This document shows, piece by piece, positions 7,001 to 12,177 of a stretch of 12,177 nucleotides of DNA. The stretch is taken from contig JBJDZN010000004.1 in NCBI GenBank assembly GCA_051868045.1, forward strand, positions 1 to 12,177, read 5' to 3'. The position numbers and the translations under genes are program-made. Under the pieces are notes generated by a model. The model saw nothing but the letters and a program-made list of their open reading frames with translations. It was not told the origin of the DNA and did no database searches. Positions within the stretch are counted from its first letter, which is position 1, and every line of letters begins with the position of its first letter. Source of the DNA: CAKSQF01 sp051868045. Lineage in GTDB: Bacteria > Bacillota > Clostridia > Oscillospirales > CAG-272.

Positions 7001-9539
7001 GATAGCCGCCCCGTTCGATCAGTCTTGCCTCGGGATAGGTCAGATAGCTCTCGGGAAGTTTCCCTAAGCAGACACCGAAAAACAGGGTCAGCAGATCGCC
7101 GGAAGCAAATCGGTCGCACAAATCCCCGGTATCGGGTTCCTTTGAGGTGACATAGGAACGCAGACAGGGTCTGTCCTCACAGGACAGAAGGGAAAAATCC
7201 ATGCCCGAGAGCATCGACTCAATCTGCCCGACCGTCCGATCCCGGACTTCTGCTTCCTCCCTGGAGGACAGGGAAAGCTCGGTAAGCCCGATCTGAAGAC
7301 AGAACAGGGATGCGACAAGGATACCGGTTTCGTCGGTGCGAACCGTGGGACCTCCGTATAGTTCAGGCTGGTCGGTGTGGTACTTTTCGTAAAAAAGCCC
7401 CTTTTTCTTGGGCAGACGGGCAAGGGAATCCACCAGATTGGAGGAACGGCGGACCAAGGTATGGGCGTCAATCTTGCCAAGATCGTAGGCGGCAAGTCCG
7501 GCAAGGGCAGTAAGTCCCAGAGTTGCGGGGGTGGTGTAGTCCCATGTCATGGGATAGGGAGCCAGTTGAACTCCAAAGGGCGGCAGGGTGTCGGGCAGGG
7601 ACTCAAAATAATGCCAGGTCCGCCCGGCATAGTCGGACAGCTCCTCCCGTTCGGGTTTGCTCATGACGGTGGTCGGTCTGATCTTGTTCCAAACAGAAAG
7701 AAAGGGCGGAAAAAGCATCCAGACGATTCCCAATAACCGCATCCAGCCTCGGACTCGGAGCAGGAGAAGTCCGCAGAGAAGGTTCACGGGAAAGAGAATC
7801 AGAAGAATGATTCGGTCGGAAAGGAACTTGCCATACCGCCGCTTACTCGCAGAGCGCAGGATGCCTGAGACCGAAGAGGCGGCGGCAGAGGGAATGGCGG
7901 CGATCCGAAAGAGTGCGGCAGTGATCGCCCGCCAGAATTCAGGCAGAACGGTGGAAAAAAAGCGTCGGTAAACCTCCCTTCCATCCCGAAACAGAACGGG
8001 TAGGGCAGGCAGCAGATAGACCGACAGAGCGGCAAGCAGGATAAAGTGCCTGTGGGCAGGGAAAACCGACCCGATCAATAGTGCCGACAGGGTAATGGGG
8101 GCGGTCAGATCCTGCAGAATCCGATGGAGCAGTCTGCCACGGGAATGATCCGATCGGAATTTCCGTCGGAGTCCGGAAAAAGTCTCCCTTGAGGCAGAAA
8201 AAATCCGACGAAAGTAGTCACATGGAGTGGGAGAGCTTACCGAATAGGTGTTGATCTGATCGCAATATCCGATGGACAACCGCTCGCTGACCGAAAATTC
8301 AAAGGGAAGATCGGCGGGTATCTCAGCCAGCAGTCCGATGTCTACGGCAAGGCTGGATCCCGGATGCACGATTCCCAGTGCAGAAAAAGGGGTGAGATTG
8401 GTCCGATAGACCGACTGACTGCAGATCCGAAGTCCTCCGTATCCGCCCGTGACCCGATGATCTTCTACAACGGGCAGATTTTTGGGATGGGACAGAATGC
8501 GGCTGAGCTTCGGCAGAAAGGAACAGGGCAGCAGCCCGTCTTCGCCAAGCCAAAGCAGGGTATCGCAGTCTTTTGCCGCTTCGGTCTCCCCCGTCAGAAG
8601 TTCCAGACGGGAGTCCATGCCACGGGCAAAGCAGGTCAGCTCCCGTGGGATCGACCGACAGAAGCCGCGGTAGAGCCGTTTGTCGGGATCGTATGCCCTC
8701 TTGCAGAAAAAGAGCAGGAAGGATGCCCCGTGAACCTCCTCCATCTTCGATATCCGACTTTGAATGTCGGTCAGCTTCCGATAGTCTGACATGAGCTCGG
8801 AGCAGGGGGCATCCTCTCCGGACAGAATCAGCGCATAGACGGGGTTTCCCGTATGATCGGCAAAATAGCACTGCTCCAGCCGATCGCAGAGGTTCTCTCC
8901 CTGATTGATTTTCCCCGCAAGGGCAATCAGATAGCGACGGGATATGCCCGCCTGCTCCGAAAGAGAGGGAAAGGTTTCGGGCGTATGATACAGCCGTATG
9001 GCACCGTATATGGCATAGCAGATGCCCTCATACAGGGGAAAAACCAGAATCAGGGCAAGTAAAACGGGAAAATCCCACCAAAGTACGGGAACTGCGGTAC
9101 AGAGAATCGCCGCCGCAAGAGGCAAAAGCTGACGGATGGGAAAGGCATTCCCCGGAACTTCCTCATAAATCTGTGCCGCCTGATTTTTCGAAATCCGATG
9201 TCGGCGGGCGTACTTTTCCACCCGAATCCGTTTATCTGATCGGGTTGCCGCATCCTCCTGCCGGTACAGAGGGTCGGATGCCATCAGAATGGGGTGAATG
9301 CCCGACAGATTTTCCGCAAGGGCAGTGTAGTCGCATCCCCTGAGCTTTCTGTACTGTTCAGCATCGCCTTTTTTTCGGATTGCCGACAGAATCCGGTTCT
9401 CTGCATCGGCAAGTTCCCGCTCCCGAAAGGGTGTCTTTCCGGCGATTTCGATCAGTTTTTTTGACAGCAGAGAAAAGGTCAGCTTTTCTCCATCCTCTTC
9501 CAGAATCCGAAGCGTTGCCCGTCCCAAGTCCATTCTCAT
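4005..9539 (-). CDS. Giant membrane protein, divergent cyclic beta-1,2-glucan synthase-like (NdvB/GT84 + glycoamylase-like + GH94), probably catalytically altered
   Basis: This 1844-residue protein follows the NdvB/ChvB layout but is much shorter than those enzymes (about 2800 aa). Residues 1-130 resemble the N-terminal helical segment (DPLYRQEDAATR...RRHRISKNQAAQI). Hydrophobic segments lie at about 134-185, 477-515 and 575-620. Between them is a GT84-like cytoplasmic domain in which the LDADT motif is LGEDG (331-335) and SHDLLEG reads SERLSIG (418-424). Residues about 650-1015 match the glycoamylase-like domain (TTPATLGL..AAYDLGKI near 670-689; YGVYGFYEA near 965), but NWYDT is EKYHT (about 720). 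From about 1055 a GH94-type beta-sandwich and helical part follow, with YSDDYLELV at 1660 and ESLYLHL at 1697, but no GDWNDG-type acid motif. The ATG at 9539 has GGAG 8 nt upstream, held in a hairpin. Enzymatic function is doubtful. The family link is a motif-reading inference, though several independent motifs align in order. Confidence 0.72.
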   Translation of the reverse strand: MRMDLGRATLRILEEDGEKLTFSLLSKKLIEIAGKTPFRERELADAENRILSAIRKKGDAEQYRKLRGCDYTALAENLSGIHPILMASDPLYRQEDAATRSDKRIRVEKYARRHRISKNQAAQIYEEVPGNAFPIRQLLPLAAAILCTAVPVLWWDFPVLLALILVFPLYEGICYAIYGAIRLYHTPETFPSLSEQAGISRRYLIALAGKINQGENLCDRLEQCYFADHTGNPVYALILSGEDAPCSELMSDYRKLTDIQSRISKMEEVHGASFLLFFCKRAYDPDKRLYRGFCRSIPRELTCFARGMDSRLELLTGETEAAKDCDTLLWLGEDGLLPCSFLPKLSRILSHPKNLPVVEDHRVTGGYGGLRICSQSVYRTNLTPFSALGIVHPGSSLAVDIGLLAEIPADLPFEFSVSERLSIGYCDQINTYSVSSPTPCDYFRRIFSASRETFSGLRRKFRSDHSRGRLLHRILQDLTAPITLSALLIGSVFPAHRHFILLAALSVYLLPALPVLFRDGREVYRRFFSTVLPEFWRAITAALFRIAAIPSAAASSVSGILRSASKRRYGKFLSDRIILLILFPVNLLCGLLLLRVRGWMRLLGIVWMLFPPFLSVWNKIRPTTVMSKPEREELSDYAGRTWHYFESLPDTLPPFGVQLAPYPMTWDYTTPATLGLTALAGLAAYDLGKIDAHTLVRRSSNLVDSLARLPKKKGLFYEKYHTDQPELYGGPTVRTDETGILVASLFCLQIGLTELSLSSREEAEVRDRTVGQIESMLSGMDFSLLSCEDRPCLRSYVTSKEPDTGDLCDRFASGDLLTLFFGVCLGKLPESYLTYPEARLIERGGYLGYRSAHGALDDYLLPYLFLPLAKRSLAYEGSHLALLSQMASAGRQKRRIWGSGEGDCFAFDDDRRPIPIRGGDPSLAEMTADSDTVHPYTSFLAGSLLPHRSLANLRRQVRMGAYGVYGFYEAVDFAKERVGGGYAITEGYRTAHQALILISLTNLLCNRPFERRLLSDPRVRSHLSLLIRPIPKSASIPIKVPVSTVKSGEQKTPPKKEKELTLALIGDPFLSAILSDAGHFQLFYKGSAVNRHCFDPHDPAEVGESIRLFASVGDRYFNGLTGELSVGEHQLDLHADRMGLITGTTLKRLSDTLPVWSLELRADGDPGRFTAALMICLSADKGSGVETLPGMNLILIRKGDLWMGIGVGSPAWFCDLFTDPRLLPYGYSDRDLYDLLEKAEPKSELPPANTVFGMVRLKKMGRGPIGFRILLSESRSELLRNHKISLSLAEAPNEVLHSPTSDPLEQWMLSACLFSGSREIRICPSADLPMSSLTPFQRCAEALSRRGFFCKLRVAEPSDSTEDRISDHKSNELFIGKEDSVREICADRIRISDRPSAPTDPTGSERLYGNRRMITCLTPHSPGYTVLCDPILPITSPPLGACRPFMGEALSAVRDGESFPLFSRVSGCLFTDECAIYKMEESIGGRILVGCDPDLPVKLILTDRLAIDSLDPDIRPFDVDTLPDQIRAIRDEDTLFYKRDSDNRTVYVCKRTLGRDYGILIGSYLRGSEREYYAALEKYRTADDFQDAFVEYGCRCKEYEGITQAEGMPDADFVRQAHLWSIFGSSNRFAPFLFLLYYQPDAFRERLLGFASEMPASGDYSDDYLELVFGCGRYLERSDDREILSRILPYHGGVYRESLYLHLIRILEGCVKTSAAYARAVKVIVPYLPADEFEVPRTPIAERERPENSTPPLCKGDYADYLWNLADRVLGLKVYPDHFTLSPSPIRHPISYELRIKGCHYTLKLFPGDENLFRIDGKIVNNYFSFEKSDVLLEITVAKFKKKV
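5716..5745. repeat. Perfect 11-bp inverted repeat inside the giant gene
   Basis: CGGCTTTCGGA (5716-5726) and TCCGAAAGCCG (5735-5745) are exact inverted copies separated by 8 nt. They lie fully within the coding region of the giant NdvB-like gene, around residues 1266-1275 in the GH94-like sandwich. The element would form a stable RNA hairpin in either transcript. It may be chance in GC-rich coding DNA, and no U-tract follows on either strand. Confidence 0.55.
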
Positions 9540-9540
9540 A

Positions 9541-9588
9541 AAAATCTCTCCATACCACCGTGATTTACCGATAGTATGGAGAGATTTT
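9541..9588 (-). promoter_or_regulatory. Perfect 15-bp inverted repeat that buries the Shine-Dalgarno site of the giant gene
   Basis: The arms AAAATCTCTCCATAC (9541-9555) and GTATGGAGAGATTTT (9574-9588) are exact inverted copies with an 18-nt loop. In the minus-strand transcript the 3' arm contains GGAG (9551-9548), 8 nt before the ATG at 9539, so the folded form would hide the ribosome binding site with only one base between stem and start codon. The A-run/T-run ends also give it the look of an intrinsic terminator at the end of comEC (stop at 9605). It could serve as terminator/attenuator, translational switch or dyad operator. The repeat itself is certain; its role is inferred. Confidence 0.75.
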
Positions 9589-9604
9589 CCGAAAAATATG
9601 CCGA

Positions 9605-11803
9605 TCAGGGAGAGTCCGTGTATTCATAGGATGTGCCGGGGTCGGTCAGCGTCAGTTCGCTGTCCATAAATCGGCGGGGAAACAGACAGGAGGAGTGGAT
9701 GACGGGTCCGTGGGAGCCCAGAATGATCTCATCGGGAACGGGCAGATCATCCAGCAGATCGCTGTAACTTTCACACTCCCAGAAGGAAGCGGAAAGATAC
9801 AGAGTGCAGCCGGATTCCTCCTCGACGAAGAATGCGGTGCAGAGATGGGTTGACCGTGTTACGGTGTCTGTATAGACGGAAATTTCAAATCCCCTGTAAT
9901 CAAGGGAGGTTGTCCCCATCGGATAGAGGTAGACCTGACAGCCGTATTCCCTTGCAATTTCGGCAAGACGGGCATTTTCCGACTGAAGGTCGGGGTTATC
10001 CGGAAGAAACAGGTTGACAATGTCGCTGTTTTCAAGCAGTTTTCTCAGTCCCGATGTCTGATAATTGTGAGCGTGGGTCAGAAGCAGACTGTCCACCGTG
10101 ACCGATGTCTCGTCTGCCGACTTCAGACATTCGGACCAGAAACTGTAACCGCCGTTGGAATTGTCCAGAATGATCGCATGGCGGTCGGCAGAAAGAATCA
10201 TGGCATCGTTCGAACCGTCGGACAGGCAAACCATGGGCGTTGCACCGATGGGAGTCAGACAGGCAGACACCAGAGCAAGGCAAAGATAGGACAGGTAAAG
10301 CACCGCAGGGATTCCTTCCCGCCGTTTGATCCGAAGGTGTAGCAGAAAAATCAAAGCCAGAATCGGAATCGAAAGCCACTTAATCCATGCAATGCGGAAG
10401 GACAGGATGAAAAAGCTCTGCCCCATCAGATCGGAGAGGGTATAGACTGTCTTGCAGAGAAATCCCATGATCCATCCTACCTGCATTCCCACCGGAGGAA
10501 AGAAGGAGGTCAGGAGAAGAATGGGCGAAAGAATCAGAATCAGGGTGATCAGCGGGGTAAAGATCAGACAGGACAGGGGTGAGATCAGGCTGTCCGACCC
10601 GAAATACCAGACGGATATAGGAAGGGTCATCAGCTTTGCCGAATAGGTCAGGGCAAGAGCCGACAGGCAGGCACGGATCGGTCCGTGGAACCGTGTTCCG
10701 ATTTTCATCGTCAGGGGAAATCCGATCCGGAGAATTCCGAAGGTGGCGAGGAAAGAGAGAAGCAGACCGATGTCCAGAATCCGATAGGGAAAGAAGGCGG
10801 TGATCAGGGCGGTGGTGATAAACAGTGCCGTCAAAGAGTCCCTGCGTCTTCCGATGAGAACCGACAACTCCAGAATCAGCAGCATTCCGAAGGCACGGCA
10901 GACCGATGCCGAAAAGGAGCAGATTGCCATATAGAGGGCAGCAACACCAAGAAGGGGCAGTACCCCCGCCTTCTTTCCGATCCGGAAGGAGCGAAGGAAA
11001 AGGGGCAGCGCAAAGATCAGAACACCGATGTGCATTCCGCTGACCGCCAGCAGATGAGAGATGCCCAGCGTCGTGAACCGATTCCGTATGCCGGAGGAAA
11101 GGGAGGATTTGTCGCCGCAGATCAGCGCACGGATCAGGGCGGCACTGTCTTCATCGGTACAGCTTGCGATCCGGAGTCCGATCTGCCGGGAGAGGTTTTC
11201 GATGTAAGTGTCGGGAAAAACCTTTGCATTGATTTCGCAGATTTCGGGGGTGTCTTCGGGATCGGCAACCAGATTTAAGAGACAGCCGTTGGCATACAAG
11301 TAGCTGTCCGACACCGCAACGGAAGGTCGGATGCCTTCAATCTGAACTTTTTGGAGAATTCTGTCTCCGATGTCCCAGTAACTCTGCTCTTCTGTGACCA
11401 GAATGCTGTGGATGGATGGTTCCTCCTCATCGCCGATTCGGGTCAGCACCACCTGATAGGAGCAGTACCCGGAGCTTCGGAAGGAAACGGAGGTCACTAC
11501 CATCTCACACTTTATGCTTTGACCGCCGTATTTATCGACAAGGGACTGATAACGGACGTCCATGGACAGATAGGAGAGAAGCAAAGCAGGGATGCAGGCG
11601 GAAAGGATAAAAGGGTACAGAATCCAATCTTTCCGGTGAATCAGGCAGAAAATCAGGGTCAGAAGGAGACAAAGTCCCCCTGCACAGAGGGCAAGAATCC
11701 ATTTAAAGGAACCGTAGAAAAAGGCAGTCAAAAGGGAAACCGCCAGAAAAACACCGCAGAAGAAGCAAAGGGGTCTGCGTCGGATGGGTCCGGTGTTTTT
11801 CAT
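9605..11803 (-). CDS. comEC: ComEC/Rec2 family DNA-uptake channel protein with degenerate metallo-beta-lactamase-like domain
   Basis: The 732-residue product is a ComEC/Rec2 protein, the inner-membrane channel that passes single-stranded DNA into the cytoplasm during natural transformation. Two or three N-terminal membrane helices (about 12-80) precede a DUF4131/OB-like extracellular region (about 90-200). The Competence domain follows, with RALICGDKSSL at 225-235, the hallmark SHLLAVSGMHIGVL at 249-262, SASVCRAFGM at 298-307 and multiple further helices to about 515. Residues 525-732 are a metallo-beta-lactamase-like domain, but the HxHxDH metal motif reads HAHNYQ (577-582), so the Asp and third His are replaced. 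The later LTGD-type motif is also not preserved (LYLSAS). The ATG at 11803 has AGAAGG 7 nt upstream. It starts 17 bp after an ATPase pseudogene. No other com genes are in the window, so transformation competence cannot be inferred. Confidence 0.92.
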   Translation of the reverse strand: MKNTGPIRRRPLCFFCGVFLAVSLLTAFFYGSFKWILALCAGGLCLLLTLIFCLIHRKDWILYPFILSACIPALLLSYLSMDVRYQSLVDKYGGQSIKCEMVVTSVSFRSSGYCSYQVVLTRIGDEEEPSIHSILVTEEQSYWDIGDRILQKVQIEGIRPSVAVSDSYLYANGCLLNLVADPEDTPEICEINAKVFPDTYIENLSRQIGLRIASCTDEDSAALIRALICGDKSSLSSGIRNRFTTLGISHLLAVSGMHIGVLIFALPLFLRSFRIGKKAGVLPLLGVAALYMAICSFSASVCRAFGMLLILELSVLIGRRRDSLTALFITTALITAFFPYRILDIGLLLSFLATFGILRIGFPLTMKIGTRFHGPIRACLSALALTYSAKLMTLPISVWYFGSDSLISPLSCLIFTPLITLILILSPILLLTSFFPPVGMQVGWIMGFLCKTVYTLSDLMGQSFFILSFRIAWIKWLSIPILALIFLLHLRIKRREGIPAVLYLSYLCLALVSACLTPIGATPMVCLSDGSNDAMILSADRHAIILDNSNGGYSFWSECLKSADETSVTVDSLLLTHAHNYQTSGLRKLLENSDIVNLFLPDNPDLQSENARLAEIAREYGCQVYLYPMGTTSLDYRGFEISVYTDTVTRSTHLCTAFFVEEESGCTLYLSASFWECESYSDLLDDLPVPDEIILGSHGPVIHSSCLFPRRFMDSELTLTDPGTSYEYTDSP

Positions 11804-11820
11804 GGCGGCACCTTCTTTTT

Positions 11821-12177
11821 CTAAAAAAGATTGTCCCGACTTTTGAAAAAGTCGTGATAGACTCTCACACAGTCAAGCTCGGTCCGGTCACGGACAACTG
11901 CGGGAATGCTGTCCGGATCGTAGATCCGGGCATCAGACAGGGAGAGCAGAAAGGGCGAATGGGTGGAAATGATCAACTGACAGTGAAAATATCGACGCAG
12001 TCCTCAATGAACTTCTTCAGTTCCGGCTGACTCTGCGGGGAAAGACTGTTTTCAGGCTCGTCCGTCAGATTGAGCGCATCCTCGGATATGGAAGGATTTC
12101 AAATCAATCAATGAGCTTTCACCCTTTCTCCGAAAAGAAAATGCCGCATCGGAAGACCGATGACGGCACCGTCCTCT
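11821..12177 (-). pseudogene. Frameshifted remnant of an AAA-type (AAA_21-like) ATP-binding protein, C-terminal part
   Basis: No intact frame covers this stretch, but three minus-strand frames together rebuild the C-terminal half of a predicted AAA ATPase. Near 12170-12120 one frame gives GAVIGLPMRHFLFGERVK; after a slip near 12117, SSLIDLKSF appears. After another slip near 12090 comes ALNLTDEPENSLSP, the Walker B region (normally hhhhDEPE), continuing to KKFIEDC. After a third slip near 11993, QLIISTHSPFLLSL follows (the THSP sensor motif of the family), ending in VRVYHDFFKSRDNLF and a TAG at 11823-11821. Restoring one C near 11993 changes VDIFTVS-stop into VRYFHCQ joined to LIISTHSP, a clean repair. 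Three lesions in about 350 bp beside intact long genes point to real decay rather than sequencing error. The 5' part lies beyond the window. Such ATPases are often accessory genes, some in defence modules. Confidence 0.8.

Noticed and set aside
9556..9604. A promoter inside the comEC to giant-gene gap
   Set aside because: A TACTAT resembling a -10 box is present on the minus strand, but no -35 box is found at 16-18 bp spacing; the nearest T-rich hexamer is about 14 bp away.
11837..11854. 8-bp perfect palindrome (CGACTTTT / AAAAGTCG) near the end of the ATPase remnant as a terminator
   Set aside because: The loop is only 2 nt, the T-run in the minus-strand direction begins several bases after the stem, and the bases encode the conserved HDFFKSRD end of the broken gene, so coding origin explains it.

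Overview
The window most likely comes from a Bacillota (Firmicutes) genome of the class Clostridia, plausibly an uncultured gut member of the Oscillospirales type. Grounds: strong Shine-Dalgarno sites (AAGGAGG, GAGGAG, GGAG), a ymfF/ymfH pair of M16-family proteins, a Gram-positive style Lgt with a long acidic tail, and a moderately GC-rich, tightly packed layout. This placement is an inference from gene content; there is no rRNA or other phylogenetic marker here.

Everything supported lies on the minus strand, so transcription runs from high to low coordinates. In that order: (1) a frameshifted remnant of an AAA-type ATPase (12177-11821); (2) comEC, encoding a DNA-uptake channel protein whose C-terminal metallo-beta-lactamase-like domain has lost metal ligands (11803-9605); (3) a 65-bp gap with a perfect 15-bp inverted repeat that contains the ribosome binding site of the next gene; (4) a very large gene for an 1844-residue membrane protein (9539-4005). 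This protein reads as a shrunken, divergent relative of cyclic beta-1,2-glucan synthase (NdvB/ChvB: GT84, glycoamylase-like and GH94 parts) with the known catalytic signatures altered or missing. Next come (5) a short leader with a candidate promoter, then ymfF and ymfH, two M16 peptidase-family proteins overlapping by 11 bp (3945-1359); (6) lgt, prolipoprotein diacylglyceryl transferase (1329-175); and (7) the start of folD, overlapping the lgt end by 17 bp and cut off by the window edge.

ymfF-ymfH-lgt-folD looks like a compact housekeeping operon: a processing-protease pair associated with EF-P modification, lipoprotein maturation, and one-carbon folate metabolism. comEC and the giant NdvB-like gene form the upstream block. 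The most notable object is the giant protein. It keeps the multi-domain fold layout of a glucan synthase/phosphorylase but lacks the GT84 aspartates, the RW-type motif and the GH94 GDWNDG-type acid motif. It may therefore be a pseudoenzyme, perhaps a glycan-binding or scaffolding membrane protein, or an enzyme using a rearranged active site. Its start codon is directly preceded by a hairpin that would hide the Shine-Dalgarno sequence, which suggests translational control. All family assignments were made by reading motifs, without database searches.
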